Origin: Candidatus Puniceispirillum marinum IMCC1322
Lineage (GTDB): Bacteria; Pseudomonadota; Alphaproteobacteria; Puniceispirillales; Puniceispirillaceae
Assembly (NCBI RefSeq): GCF_000024465.1
Contig: NC_014010.1
Location: forward strand, 186,001-250,000
Length of the DNA: 64,000 bases
Reading direction: 5' to 3'
Below are positions 14,812 through 24,648 of the stretch, in pieces. How positions within the stretch are numbered: the stretch's first letter is position 1; each line of letters opens with the position of its first letter. Both the position numbers and the translations under genes were made by a program. The notes under the pieces were generated by a model, which worked only from the letters and a program-made list of their open reading frames with translations, did not search any database and was not told the origin of the DNA.

Positions 14812-15271
14812 TTTCAAATCTCATTAAATATCAATAAAACAAAGACATACAGGTGTGTTTTTGTTTTGTCTTCAGATGCTGAAAAGGTCATGAGTCACAA
14901 TTTCACCGTGACAGGGAGTTTTTCAGTGATGGTGAGATGCGTTTTATTTCTTTTAACACCATAGACCAGGATATTTACAATTCACTTGATTGATTTCATC
15001 CTCAGTCCGTGAGGTGATCCTAAAACACATTGATTTTTGTAGTTTGCATCAGTCTTGCACCTAGTGGTTAGTTTGTCATATATTTGTCACGCACATCCCC
15101 CGAAGCATATGAGTTCAGCTCAGTGTTGTTCCCTTAATAGGGCATAGCTGTATAAGGATAGATAAGTCCTATTATGCGAACGCAAATAAAGGGCTATTAA
15201 TTAATTACGTCATTTCCGGATTTAAGATTGCAAAAGCAACCATCTGGTCATGGTCGCCGCTAAGGAGGTAA
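14812..15271. other. 460-bp non-coding region right of the island
   Basis: First chromosomal sequence after the attachment site. It holds a candidate Pho box (15073-15090), an imperfect hairpin near 15143-15179 and the AAGGAGG ribosome site of the permease gene. I see no coding sequence here. Confidence 0.6.
15073..15090 (+). promoter_or_regulatory. Candidate Pho box upstream of the TauE/SafE gene
   Basis: TTGTCAT, four bases, TTGTCAC: two 7-base direct repeats with 11-base period, matching the PhoB pattern CTGTCAT-N4-CTGTCAT with one change per half plus a terminal C. It lies 182 bases ahead of the permease gene. A single site found by eye. Confidence 0.35.
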
Positions 15272-16282
15272 GTGGTGCCCCGCATATTAACAAAAATACC
15301 TGAGCTTTCATTGCTTTTGTTGCTGACAATCATTGCTTACGCTTATGTTGAATATGCAGCAGTGGTTGGAAACACGCCAATCGGGTCATCATTAACCAGT
15401 ATTGATATGATTGTGCTGTCTTTCGTCATCAGTATGGCGATAGCGATTATTGCCGTGATTGCGGGTGTTGGAGGGGGCGTTATATTCACCCCCATCATGC
15501 TTGCTTTCACTTCAATCGATACGTTGGTAATCCGATCGACGGGGCTTGTTGTGGCGATGTTCAGCGGTTTGGTATCCACTGGGCCATTCATGCGCAAGGG
15601 ACTCGCTGACGTTAAAATTGTTTTCTTTGGCGCACTACCAATTATCATTGGCGGTTTAGGTGGGGCCTTTGCTGCGATTATTCTGGCGCGATATCTTGGT
15701 GAGACAGGCGATGCGATTGTGCGCCTTTTACTGGGGGTTACTCTGGTCATGATTGCGTTGCTTTTTATTTTCAGCGGTTCCAATAACGAATATCCACAAA
15801 CCGATAAGTTTGACTCCTTTGGCAATGATCTGAAACTCCGCAATACCTACTGGGAAGAGTCCCTAAACACCTATGTTCGCTATCGTGCCGTCAATGTAAA
15901 ACTTGGCGGCATTTTGTTTTTTGTTGTTGGCTTTACCGGAGGTTTCTTTGGTCTTGGTGGCGGCTGGGCTGTTGTGCCTGTTTTGAATCTTGTTATGGCG
16001 GTACCGTTGAAAGTGTCTGCGGCATCAAGCGGTGTGTTGCTGGCCATGGGTAATGCGGCAGCAATCTGGCCCTATATTAATGCGGGTGCATTGATTGGTC
16101 TGGTGGCGGCACCTTGGATGCTTGGACAGGTCATCGGGGGCATTATTGGTGCGCATATTCTGGTATCGATCAAAGCCGGTTTTGTGCGCAACCTTCTCAT
16201 TATTCTCTTGTTGCTAACCAGTGTGAAACTAATGGTTCGTGGACTAGAGACGTTATTAAGTATAGATATACCTATATTCTGA
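15272..16282 (+). CDS. TauE/SafE-family membrane permease
   Basis: 336 residues, very hydrophobic, with about eight membrane segments. It shows the duplicated glycine motifs of the family: G-V-G-G-G-V-I-F-T-P in the first half and G-F-F-G-L-G-G-G-W-A-V-V-P in the second. TauE/SafE proteins export sulphite, sulphoacetate or other small anions; the substrate cannot be told here. The start is GTG 15272 or GTG 15275; AAGGAGG at 15262-15268 fits 15275 better. A small membrane protein gene follows after 15 bases and is likely co-transcribed. It is the first core gene after the island. Confidence 0.85.
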   Translation: MVPRILTKIPELSLLLLLTIIAYAYVEYAAVVGNTPIGSSLTSIDMIVLSFVISMAIAIIAVIAGVGGGVIFTPIMLAFTSIDTLVIRSTGLVVAMFSGLVSTGPFMRKGLADVKIVFFGALPIIIGGLGGAFAAIILARYLGETGDAIVRLLLGVTLVMIALLFIFSGSNNEYPQTDKFDSFGNDLKLRNTYWEESLNTYVRYRAVNVKLGGILFFVVGFTGGFFGLGGGWAVVPVLNLVMAVPLKVSAASSGVLLAMGNAAAIWPYINAGALIGLVAAPWMLGQVIGGIIGAHILVSIKAGFVRNLLIILLLLTSVKLMVRGLETLLSIDIPIF

Positions 16283-16297
16283 TAGGAAAAGAATAGA

Positions 16298-16732
16298 ATG
16301 GCTAAATTCAAAAGAACGCTGATTCCACTCTCTGGTATTGTATATGGTGAAATCATTTACTGGACGACCATCAGTTCAGCCATTGTGGTTCTGTTTGGAA
16401 CCATCAAAACCTTTATCGAACCGCATAGTGCCTTGCCACCGGCTTATATGTTGAATGCGGTGTTAAGCGGCGAGTCAGTGACCAATATTTGGATGGGGTC
16501 ACCAATGGGTGCCGTGCCAAATGGTCATTGGTATCTGTCTATTCTATCAAGCGGTGAGGGGATGACAACTGCCGGGCTGGCCCTGGGTGTGTTTAGCATT
16601 ATCCCAGGCACCTTTATTTCGTCGTTCTTTTTATGGCGTTCCAATAACCGTTTTTTTGCTAGATTGGCGCTTGCGGCTGCCTTTATCACCATCACCTCGA
16701 TGGTTGGGGTTATCCCTCTACCTATCGGCTAG
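16298..16732 (+). CDS. Small integral membrane protein next to the TauE/SafE permease
   Basis: 144 residues with three or so membrane segments (about 17-37, 87-113, 120-141) and a polar middle containing N-G-H-W-Y. It follows the permease by 15 bases. Small membrane proteins often accompany TauE-family permeases, so it may be an accessory subunit, but I do not recognise the family with certainty. Confidence 0.65.
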   Translation: MAKFKRTLIPLSGIVYGEIIYWTTISSAIVVLFGTIKTFIEPHSALPPAYMLNAVLSGESVTNIWMGSPMGAVPNGHWYLSILSSGEGMTTAGLALGVFSIIPGTFISSFFLWRSNNRFFARLALAAAFITITSMVGVIPLPIG

Positions 16733-16762
16733 GCGTTTAGCGAACCTTTAAATCAAGCACAT

Positions 16763-17728
16763 CTAAGCTGGTTTTCGCTTTCGCGATTTTGCATTTACAT
16801 GCTCTCGCCACGCCGTCAAAATACCGGCAGATGCGATCATACACATGCCCGCAACTGTAAAAGCGCTTGGCCAACTCCCAAAAAGAACTTTGCCCCAGAT
16901 AATGGCAAAAAGCAGGTAAGAAAAATCAAGCGGAGCCAGTCGGCTGCTTTCGGCGGTCTGATAGGCTCTGTTCAGAAAGATATTACCAGATAGGTTCAAG
17001 ACTGAAGAGATAATTGCGAAAACCAGCACGGTGAGCGTTAGCACCGGCCAGCCAATAGCCACAAAGGGCATGGCGTCTTGAAGGGCTTGTTCTGGTGCAA
17101 ATACGGTCAGCAATAGACTGCCCATGGCGCCCGAAACAATGAACATCACCGCCACCGCAAAAGTCAGCGTAACCGGGCTTTCGCCTCGGCAATAACGCCG
17201 CAATATCAGAATATTTATGGCATATAGCAAACCAGCGCAGATCGGCAAAAGCTGGACTAAAGTGAAGTCACTAGTCCATGGTCGTAAAATCGTCATGGCG
17301 CCACAGACCCCAAGAAGCAAAGCAATAATACGCCATATGCCAACCCGTTCACCAAGAACTGGTGCCGCCAGTAAAGTGACGAATAATGGATAGGTATAAA
17401 GTCCTGCTGCCATCTGTGCGACAGACAGAAAAGGTGCGCCGGCAAAAAAGCAGAACATGCACATTGTCATGACTGCTGCGCGTAAGAAAACCATACGCGG
17501 GTTCAGCGGAATGAGCAGGGTAAAGCCGCTACCAATAGCGCATAGACAAAGCAGCAAAAACCCGTTGCCCATTGATCGTAACGTCTGAAATTGCCAGAAT
17601 GACGTTTCTGACGCCATATATTTGACCAGTGAATCCTGCAAGGCCAGGATCAGAACACCACTTAAAACGAGGATCATGGCGGTGACAGGACGATCCTCAG
17701 TTGGTCGTTCAAGAAGCTTTATTTTCAT
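16763..17728 (-). CDS. DMT-superfamily transporter (two EamA domains)
   Basis: 321 residues with about ten hydrophobic segments in two EamA-like halves; the first ends near the R-P-W-T-S-D loop and the second near L-F-G-S-W-P-S. The terminal L-x-P-L/F pattern in the last helix pair and the short basic tail are typical of drug/metabolite transporters of the inner membrane. The family exports amino acids, purines or other metabolites; the substrate cannot be predicted. It lies downstream of the acyl-CoA synthetase gene on the same strand with a 49-base gap. Confidence 0.85.
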   Translation of the reverse strand: MKIKLLERPTEDRPVTAMILVLSGVLILALQDSLVKYMASETSFWQFQTLRSMGNGFLLLCLCAIGSGFTLLIPLNPRMVFLRAAVMTMCMFCFFAGAPFLSVAQMAAGLYTYPLFVTLLAAPVLGERVGIWRIIALLLGVCGAMTILRPWTSDFTLVQLLPICAGLLYAINILILRRYCRGESPVTLTFAVAVMFIVSGAMGSLLLTVFAPEQALQDAMPFVAIGWPVLTLTVLVFAIISSVLNLSGNIFLNRAYQTAESSRLAPLDFSYLLFAIIWGKVLFGSWPSAFTVAGMCMIASAGILTAWREHVNAKSRKRKPA

Positions 17729-17777
17729 TGCCTAAACATTCCTGCGACAGGTGCAGTGTTGATATCGTGCGCGATAG

Positions 17778-19553
17778 CTATCTTTTGCCATATAGCGCAT
17801 CGATCTGATCACCATAAATATCACGCACCATATGCCGGCGAACTTTCAAAGTAGCAGTCATTAAGCCATTTTCTGTGGTGAATTTTTCATCAGCAATGAC
17901 AAACCGCCTTACGCGCTCAATTTGTGATAGACGGCTATTGGCACGTTCAACAGCATCGGCAATAAGTGCTTTTAAATGCGTAGGGTCTTTTGCCATGTCA
18001 TAGGTGTCTTGCGAAGGGACAATGACCGCAGAAAGCCATGGGCGACGATCCCCATCGACCATGGTTTGTTCGATTTCAGGTTCTATCGTCAGCAAGGCCT
18101 CGACGCGCCCAGGGGCGATGTTTTCACCACCAGAATTGACAATAATATCTTTCTTGCGTCCGGTGATCGTGATCATGCCGTCTTTGTCAATTGAGCCAAG
18201 GTCGCCTGTATAAAGCCAGCCATCACGAATGGCGGCGGCTGTGCTAGCTTCATCCCGCCAATAACCCTTCATCAGCAAATCACCAGCCACCAGAATTTCG
18301 CCATCACTTGCAAGTTTCACTGTGACCCCGCTGACAGCAGGGCCAACAGTTTCTATTTTGATATTCTGGGGGCGGTTGGCAGAAATAAGCGGCGAGGCTT
18401 CTGTTTGACCATATCCCTGAAGCAATTTAACCCCCAGTGCCATGAAAAAAGATCCGATTTCAGGATTCAATGCCGCCCCGCCGGACACAAAGTATTTTAG
18501 GTTTCCACCAAGCCGTGCATGCACTTTCTGCCTTACCAGCCTGTCCAATATCCGGTTAAGCAAAAATTCATGCGGCATCAATAGCCGCCCTTCAAGCTCT
18601 TTACGGCCTAGTTTAACAGCCATATCGAACAGCTTTGCCGAAATACCGCCTTTGATCCTTACCCCTCGTGTTATGCGCTCATAAAGTACTTCATAAAGCC
18701 TAGGCACCGCCGTCATCAAGGTTGGCGACACTTCAACAAGATTCGCCGCGATTTGATCGGTACTTTCGCAATACCAGACTTCAGAATTGCTCTGGAATGG
18801 CAAATGCATGCCTGCTGTATGCTCATAGGAATGTGAAAGTGGAAGAAGTGACAGGAAACGCTGGTTTTCAGATACATTACCCTCGGCAAGCAGTTCAATT
18901 GCCGCGTCAATATTAGCTTGTATTGATCGATGTGTAAGCATCACCCCCTTGGGGCGACCACCGGTTCCTGAGGTATATATGAAACAGCATACGTCATCAC
19001 TATCAATGGCACTAATGCGGCTGTCGATATCAGCCAGCGGTACCGACTCTTTCATAATGTCTGGCCAGAACAGAACATCGGCGTCACCCATATCTGGCAG
19101 GGTGGTGGTCTTATCCATAACGATCAAGGTATGAAAATTAGACGTACGCGCCGCCGCCATGCCCACACGCAAGGCAAGGTTGCCAGATGAGGTGATCGCA
19201 ATATGTGCCGATGAATGATCTATAATGTAATGATGATCTTGTTCGGTGTTCGTTGTATAGGCAGGCACAACAATCCCACCGATTGCCATAATGGCAATAT
19301 CGGCAATAGCCCATTCGGGACGGTTTTCTGCCGATACCACAACACGGTCACCTGATTTGACACCCTGTTTGACTAGCGTGCTGGCAAGCTTGCAAACCTG
19401 TTCCGAAATTTCGGCCCAGCTTTGTCCGTGCCATGTTCCACCAGCTTTATGAAACAAAAGTGGTTTGTCTGGCGATTGTTGTGCGGCTTTAAAAAAGGCG
19501 GCTGGCAAATTTGCCGAGGTTACATAATGATCCGAGGTCGGCACGGCTGGCAT
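17778..19553 (-). CDS. Long-chain acyl-CoA synthetase (AMP-forming)
   Basis: 591 residues from ATG 19553 (M-P-A-V-P-T-S-D); a TTG at 19571 would add six. Visible ANL-superfamily motifs are Y-T-S-G-T-G-G-R-P-K-G (phosphate loop), G-Y-G-Q-T-E-A-S-P, Y-T-G-D-L-G, G-R-K-K-D-I-I-V-N-S-G-G-E-N, and the terminal T-A-T-L-K-V-R-R lysine region. It activates fatty acids to acyl-CoA for lipid synthesis or breakdown, and the long-chain type is favoured by length and the FadD15-like T-G-G variant of the loop. No beta-oxidation genes adjoin it. Confidence 0.9.
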   Translation of the reverse strand: MPAVPTSDHYVTSANLPAAFFKAAQQSPDKPLLFHKAGGTWHGQSWAEISEQVCKLASTLVKQGVKSGDRVVVSAENRPEWAIADIAIMAIGGIVVPAYTTNTEQDHHYIIDHSSAHIAITSSGNLALRVGMAAARTSNFHTLIVMDKTTTLPDMGDADVLFWPDIMKESVPLADIDSRISAIDSDDVCCFIYTSGTGGRPKGVMLTHRSIQANIDAAIELLAEGNVSENQRFLSLLPLSHSYEHTAGMHLPFQSNSEVWYCESTDQIAANLVEVSPTLMTAVPRLYEVLYERITRGVRIKGGISAKLFDMAVKLGRKELEGRLLMPHEFLLNRILDRLVRQKVHARLGGNLKYFVSGGAALNPEIGSFFMALGVKLLQGYGQTEASPLISANRPQNIKIETVGPAVSGVTVKLASDGEILVAGDLLMKGYWRDEASTAAAIRDGWLYTGDLGSIDKDGMITITGRKKDIIVNSGGENIAPGRVEALLTIEPEIEQTMVDGDRRPWLSAVIVPSQDTYDMAKDPTHLKALIADAVERANSRLSQIERVRRFVIADEKFTTENGLMTATLKVRRHMVRDIYGDQIDALYGKR

Positions 19554-19689
19554 AGGCTGATTTTTCCTCAAAACTGAGCGCTGTAATTTACAATATCTAA
19601 ATTCCTATTCATTGCAAATTAAATGAAACGAGATGATTAATCCTATCATCTGTAATCATATAAGCGACCAAGACATGCAATCATGTCAT

Positions 19690-20910
19690 TCAGTTTGCAG
19701 CTGTCACGAAGCAGCCAAAACGCTGTTCCCACAAAGAGTTACAGATATCTTCTATATCTGCACGATCGCTTTTTTCGGTAACAAGATCATATACTCGTTG
19801 ACCAGTGCGCGAGGTCTTGGAAACGATGGATAGTTCCAGCACCTTGAAGGTATCTTTAAAAGTGGTTTTCAGATAATGGATGCCATCATTGGCTTGCTGG
19901 GAGGATGCGTAGGAACCAAGTTGCGCTATAAACAGATTAGTTATATTCCGATTGCGCATCACCTCAACCCTAACCGGCGGGCTGGTTGCTTGATCTATAG
20001 TCGCTGTTTCTTCTTGCTGTTGGCCCTCATCAGGTATCACGATATCAAAAGCAGGAGTTGTATGCTTACTTCTGCCTGCCAATGCGGTGCGGGCGTCATG
20101 GTCGATTTCAATGCTGATATTCCTGCCTAACTTTGTGTCTGCAATCGGTTCAGAAGCGGCAATATTTGTATAGTCTGGGTTTGTATAATCGGGCGATGTC
20201 TTATCATGTTCGATATTGGTGGGCATGTTGTTGCTTGATGCGGGTGTCGCCATTTCAAATTCTAATGTGGATGCTCGCAATGTTCTTAATTTTGCTCGTA
20301 ATGATTTGTTCTGCGCTGCCAACATGGCGACTTCGTCACGGGCACGTTTGAGTTCATGTGCATCATGGGTCATATCTGTAGCGTTAACATTTTTAGGCTC
20401 TGTTACTGTTGCGGTTGTGCAGACCAGTGGATCGGGCGTTTTTACAATAGAGCAGGTGGCGAGCTCAGGATGCGCCTGCATAATGCTTTTGTCTGCACGT
20501 GCATAAAGACCAGAACAGACATCATTGATCATCTCGCTTGCCGCGGAATGGGCTTCGTTATCCAGACTCTGTGTGGTGTCTTGATTGCTGAGATTTGCAA
20601 TCAACCAGCTTGCATAGCTATCTACCAAATCATTGATCGCGTCCTGTCCAGCAGCAGGTATGCCTTCGAGAATGCTAGCCTGTCGAATGAGCGATCCTGC
20701 AAATTTGCGACGCTCAAACCATAATGCGCCATGTTTTGCATCAATTGTGGATTGTAATTCCATCAGGCGGGCAAAAGCCGCGCATACACTGCCTTGTTCA
20801 GCCATGGCACCATATGTTTTCCATGTATCAAGACGTAATTCGGCAAATGCCGTGCGTAACGGCATTATGATCACTATAAGGACATGAAAAATCAAAATAA
20901 GACGGCGCAC
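19690..20910 (-). CDS. Secreted SPOR-domain protein
   Basis: 406 residues from GTG 20910 (GGAAAG just upstream). The signal peptide spans about 1-22 (ending T-A-F-A). A helical region, a short coiled coil (around R-D-E-V-A-M-L-A-A-Q-N) and a polar Thr/Pro-rich linker lead to a C-terminal SPOR-like domain (about 325-405, beginning F-I-A-Q-L-G-S-Y-A-S). SPOR domains bind denuded peptidoglycan glycan strands, often at the division septum. Several cysteines occur in the first 170 residues. No close homologue is recognised outside the SPOR part. Confidence 0.7.
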   Translation of the reverse strand: MRRLILIFHVLIVIIMPLRTAFAELRLDTWKTYGAMAEQGSVCAAFARLMELQSTIDAKHGALWFERRKFAGSLIRQASILEGIPAAGQDAINDLVDSYASWLIANLSNQDTTQSLDNEAHSAASEMINDVCSGLYARADKSIMQAHPELATCSIVKTPDPLVCTTATVTEPKNVNATDMTHDAHELKRARDEVAMLAAQNKSLRAKLRTLRASTLEFEMATPASSNNMPTNIEHDKTSPDYTNPDYTNIAASEPIADTKLGRNISIEIDHDARTALAGRSKHTTPAFDIVIPDEGQQQEETATIDQATSPPVRVEVMRNRNITNLFIAQLGSYASSQQANDGIHYLKTTFKDTFKVLELSIVSKTSRTGQRVYDLVTEKSDRADIEDICNSLWEQRFGCFVTAAN

Positions 20911-21030
20911 AGATAACTTTCCATTGCATAGCAGGCACCCTCGGCGCCAAACATACTATTGTGCCGTCATTAACCTTTAGGCTGAACATAATATTAGATT
21001 AATTTAATGGAAGTGCAGACTCGCTTTTAC

Positions 21031-22527
21031 TTATTTTTTGAAGCGCAAAGCCTCACCAGCTGCCCTAATCAAAGCAAGGGCTTTATTCTGCGTTTCTTCA
21101 TATTCAGCTTCAGGATCACTGTCATACACAATACCCGCACCAGCCTGCACATGCATTTTCTGGTCTTTGATCACGGCGGTGCGAAGCGCGATACATGTAT
21201 CAAGCTCGCCAGCGACAGAAATATAGCCAATCGCGCCAGCATAGATGCCTCGCCGATCAGGCTCCATATCATCGATGATTTCCATCGCTCGAATTTTGGG
21301 TGCACCCGATACAGTGCCAGCGGGAAATCCAGCAATCATGGCATCAAGAGCATCAAGATCGTCACGTATTGTGCCTTCGACTTGAGAGGCTATGTGCATA
21401 ACATGCGAGTAATATTCGACATCGTAGTTTGATTTAACCCGGACTGAACCTGGCTTGGACACGCGCCCGACATCATTGCGGCCAAGGTCAAGGAGCATCA
21501 AATGTTCTGCCCGTTCTTTTATGTCAGCCATAAGGCTGGCGGCGTTGGCTTCGTCTTCTTCTTTTGTCAGGCCACGTTTGCGGGTGCCTGCTATTGGGCG
21601 GATTGTGACCTCTTTATTGCGAAGACGTACCAGAATTTCGGGACTAGAGCCTACAATCGAAAGATTGCCAAAATCAAAAAAGAACAGAAATGGTGATGGA
21701 TTTAGACGACGTAAAGATCTGTAAAGATTGATCGCTGGCAAATGAAACGGAATTGTAAAGCGTTGCGATAAAACAACCTGAAAGATATCTCCTGCCCTTA
21801 TATGTTCCTTGGCTTTGCGCACCATATCGAGAAAGGCCGGCTTCACCATATTTGTTTCAGGCGCAGGCAAATTGGCATTGGCATCGCCGTCCTCGGTCTG
21901 CGGTATAGGTGCATCAAGTGCGTTTACCGCGTCTTGTAAGCGGTTTTGTGCGGCGTCCCATGCTGTTTGCGCGTCTGTCCATTCGGATGGGCGCACTTGT
22001 GTGACCAATGTGATTGTGTCTTTCAAGCGGTCAAAAATAGCGACAATTGAGGGGCGTATAAGGACGGAGTCATAGACATCAAACGCTGCATCATTCTGGT
22101 CTGGGATATTTTCGATATGCCGGATCATATCATAGCCAAAATAGCCGAATAGGCCTGCTGACATAGGTGGTAAATCGCCCATATCATCCATGGCGGATTC
22201 AGCAAGAAGCATGCGCAACGAACTCAGAGGTGCTGCGCTGTCAGCGACAAAATGATCACTGTTGGCCGGGTCGCGGTTGCATTCGGCCACATTGCCACGA
22301 CACCGCCAGATCAGATCCGGGTTCATGCCGATGACAGAAAACCGTCCACGCACTTCGCCGCCTTCAACTGACTCGAGCAGAAAACAGTTGCTCTTGTCAT
22401 TGCCCAGCTTCAAAAAGGCAGATACAGGTGTTTGGGTGTCGGCAATAAAGACGCGGTGAAGCAAGGACGGTTTGTTGGCTTCAAAGCGGCCAACAAAACT
22501 GTCAAAGCTATCGGATATAGCCGACAT
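21031..22527 (-). CDS. trpE: Anthranilate synthase component I
   Basis: 498 residues. It has the chorismate-binding core with P-A-G-T-V-S-G-A-P-K-I-R-A-M-E and G-I-Y-A-G-A-I-G-Y, and the N-terminal L-L-E-S-V-E-G region that binds the tryptophan inhibitor in this family. It makes anthranilate from chorismate with a TrpG glutaminase subunit, the first step of tryptophan synthesis. The start overlaps the ppiD stop by one base (TAATG), so trpE is translated behind ppiD. No leader peptide or attenuator can lie directly before it, and no trpG is adjacent. Confidence 0.95.
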   Translation of the reverse strand: MSAISDSFDSFVGRFEANKPSLLHRVFIADTQTPVSAFLKLGNDKSNCFLLESVEGGEVRGRFSVIGMNPDLIWRCRGNVAECNRDPANSDHFVADSAAPLSSLRMLLAESAMDDMGDLPPMSAGLFGYFGYDMIRHIENIPDQNDAAFDVYDSVLIRPSIVAIFDRLKDTITLVTQVRPSEWTDAQTAWDAAQNRLQDAVNALDAPIPQTEDGDANANLPAPETNMVKPAFLDMVRKAKEHIRAGDIFQVVLSQRFTIPFHLPAINLYRSLRRLNPSPFLFFFDFGNLSIVGSSPEILVRLRNKEVTIRPIAGTRKRGLTKEEDEANAASLMADIKERAEHLMLLDLGRNDVGRVSKPGSVRVKSNYDVEYYSHVMHIASQVEGTIRDDLDALDAMIAGFPAGTVSGAPKIRAMEIIDDMEPDRRGIYAGAIGYISVAGELDTCIALRTAVIKDQKMHVQAGAGIVYDSDPEAEYEETQNKALALIRAAGEALRFKK

Positions 22528-24389
22528 TACTGCTGACTTCCGACCAACAATTGCCTTACTGGCTCAATGTTGATTTGCAGATCATGCTCTTGTGACAATT
22601 TGATGGCCATAAAGCTGATGACATCTTCTGTGATTGCATTTTTCATTATATCAGCAACCATCTTGTTGGTGTCGTCGATCTCGCTTTGCTCGGCCTCAAT
22701 GATTTCACTCGTCATCACAGCGATAGCTTCGGTGCCTGTTTCCACAACATCAAAATCACCATTTGCTTGCGCAAAAGCCGTGTTAGCGATCAGCCGTGCC
22801 GCTTCGTGATCAAGGCCAAGACCATTGCGACGGAATTTTGAACTTGCCGCAATATTGTCAAAGCTGGCAGGATTGGCAATGGCGGCATCAGCTGCTGCAC
22901 GTGCGGATTTTATAGCCTGTACAAGCTTCCAATCTTTGATTGCGCGTTGTTTAACTTCATCCAGCGTACGAGGCCGTGCCTCGGTTTCTGTGGTCACATC
23001 CACCATGAAGAAGATATCTGCGCTGGCTTCCTGCAAGACACTTAACGTGCCAATATCATTCGTCCATATAGCTTCGATGATGGCACTTTCTTGGGCGATT
23101 TCGGAATCGTCCACCATCGGCTGTCCATCAATATCAAGCCCATTACGGTCAATATCGTTAATCGTCACGATCTTGCCACCAGCCTTGCCAAGCGCTTCGT
23201 CAAGGCTGGCACCCGAAGCAATCTCGTCTTCAAGGAGATTGGCGCGTTCATAGAGCAGGTCAATAGCTTCTTCGCTACGTAATGTACGGGTGATTTCATC
23301 ACGAACATCTTCAAGTGTTGCGTTTCCACCCTCGGTAATGTCATCAACGATCAATATATGCTGACCAAACAATGTCTCTACCGGTCCGGTCACAACGTTG
23401 ACGCTAGCATCAAATACCGCATCGGCGATTGCACCATCAAGCCCATCACGCGTCACGGTTCCCAACATAACGTCAGTATCCGTCCAATTCAGCATATCAG
23501 CAGCAACTGCGTTAAAGTCTTCACCCTGATCAACGCGCGCGCGCGCTTCGTTAGCCTTTTTGGCATCTTCAAACACCATTTGACGCACAACACGTGTTTC
23601 AGGTGTGGAAAATTCATCAATACGCGTGCCAAAAGCGTCTTTGATCATATCTTCTGAAATATCGACATCAGCTTCGATGAGCGTGGCTGAGATAAAACCA
23701 ACCCGCGCCGAACGAACTGTAGGGGCGTCGTAGCTGGATTTGTTCTCGGAAAAATATGTATCCAGATCAGCGTCGGATGGTGTTCCAATATTATCAGCGT
23801 CAACAGCAAAGCTTTGCATCTTTACCACCCGTTGCTGAAGCTCATATTTGGTCAACAAAGTATCAGCGGCTTTGTTGGAGACAACACCTGCAACAAGGGC
23901 GCGGGTCAATTGGTCACGCTTTAATGCACTATCAACGCGGCCTAGATATTCAGCTTCGCTAATGCCTGCGCTGGCTAGCGTCTGCATGAAGCGCCCTTCA
24001 GAAAAGCTTCCCATTTCATCCTGAAAATTGGTTTCATTGGCAACGGCGTCACGTTGCATCGCGCGCGTGACTGTCAGGCCAAGGGTATTATTTTCAGCGT
24101 TGAAGATGACCGCACGAGAGAGCGAACCAACAATTTCAGACAAAAGTCCGGTTTGCAACGCCTCACCAGTAGATGAATTCGGCATATAATTGCGACGGGC
24201 GCGCTCAAACTCAAGCGCCACTTCGCGAGGTGACAGGCTTTCTTCACTAGCTGAAACAGCTTTATCACTACCGCCGATCAAGCCGGTTGTTATGTCGCCG
24301 ACGCCCCAGAGCGCGAAACCGCCTGCAAGAAACACAAGGAAGGCTTTCATTATGGGGGATTTAGCGCCGCTACGCATGGCCTGAAGCAT
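22527..24389 (-). CDS. ppiD: Membrane-anchored peptidyl-prolyl isomerase/foldase PpiD
   Basis: 620 residues: a short cytoplasmic N-terminus, one membrane helix (about 14-34, A-F-L-V-F-L-A-G-G-F-A-L-W-G-V-G), a SurA_N-like helical domain (about 45-230), a parvulin-like segment (about 245-355, with F-G-Q-H-I-L-I-V-D) and a C-terminal helical part. This is the PpiD layout of a periplasmic chaperone sitting at the Sec translocon exit. trpE follows with a one-base overlap. The parvulin part is divergent, as in E. coli PpiD, so isomerase activity may be weak or absent. Confidence 0.88.
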   Translation of the reverse strand: MLQAMRSGAKSPIMKAFLVFLAGGFALWGVGDITTGLIGGSDKAVSASEESLSPREVALEFERARRNYMPNSSTGEALQTGLLSEIVGSLSRAVIFNAENNTLGLTVTRAMQRDAVANETNFQDEMGSFSEGRFMQTLASAGISEAEYLGRVDSALKRDQLTRALVAGVVSNKAADTLLTKYELQQRVVKMQSFAVDADNIGTPSDADLDTYFSENKSSYDAPTVRSARVGFISATLIEADVDISEDMIKDAFGTRIDEFSTPETRVVRQMVFEDAKKANEARARVDQGEDFNAVAADMLNWTDTDVMLGTVTRDGLDGAIADAVFDASVNVVTGPVETLFGQHILIVDDITEGGNATLEDVRDEITRTLRSEEAIDLLYERANLLEDEIASGASLDEALGKAGGKIVTINDIDRNGLDIDGQPMVDDSEIAQESAIIEAIWTNDIGTLSVLQEASADIFFMVDVTTETEARPRTLDEVKQRAIKDWKLVQAIKSARAAADAAIANPASFDNIAASSKFRRNGLGLDHEAARLIANTAFAQANGDFDVVETGTEAIAVMTSEIIEAEQSEIDDTNKMVADIMKNAITEDVISFMAIKLSQEHDLQINIEPVRQLLVGSQQ

Positions 24390-24588
24390 ATTAATCTCTA
24401 TCTTTTAGTTGGTTAGGGATGCACCATGCCATACAGCAAGCCGCGCCCCGCATGAACGCATTATTGTTGAACTTGTCCCATTAATACTTGCTGACGTGCC
24501 TATCGGCAACTTGATTTGAACAATACTGCATAAAAACAGCTTGATTTTGGTAATGTTAGTGGGCTTTTCAACATTTCCCAAGCCTTTT

Positions 24589-24603
24589 ACAGTAAAATAC
24601 TGT
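24589..24603. promoter_or_regulatory. Inverted repeat upstream of tpiA
   Basis: ACAGTA-AAA-TACTGT, a perfect 6-bp inverted repeat with a 3-base centre, 45 bases before the tpiA start and in the 258-base divergent region shared with ppiD. It could be a repressor site, but no regulator is implied by the sequence itself. Confidence 0.4.
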
Positions 24604-24648
24604 TACGCTAACATCGTTTAGTGATGATTAAAAAATGGAATTGAACCA

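Noticed and set aside
18940-18990. Damaged phosphate loop in the acyl-CoA synthetase (T-G-G in place of T-T-G)
   Set aside because: The T-G-G form is common in FadD15-type enzymes and all other motifs are intact, so activity is expected.
22400-22560. Tryptophan attenuator or leader peptide before trpE
   Set aside because: The trpE start overlaps the ppiD stop by one base, leaving no leader; no tryptophan-codon run is present directly upstream.
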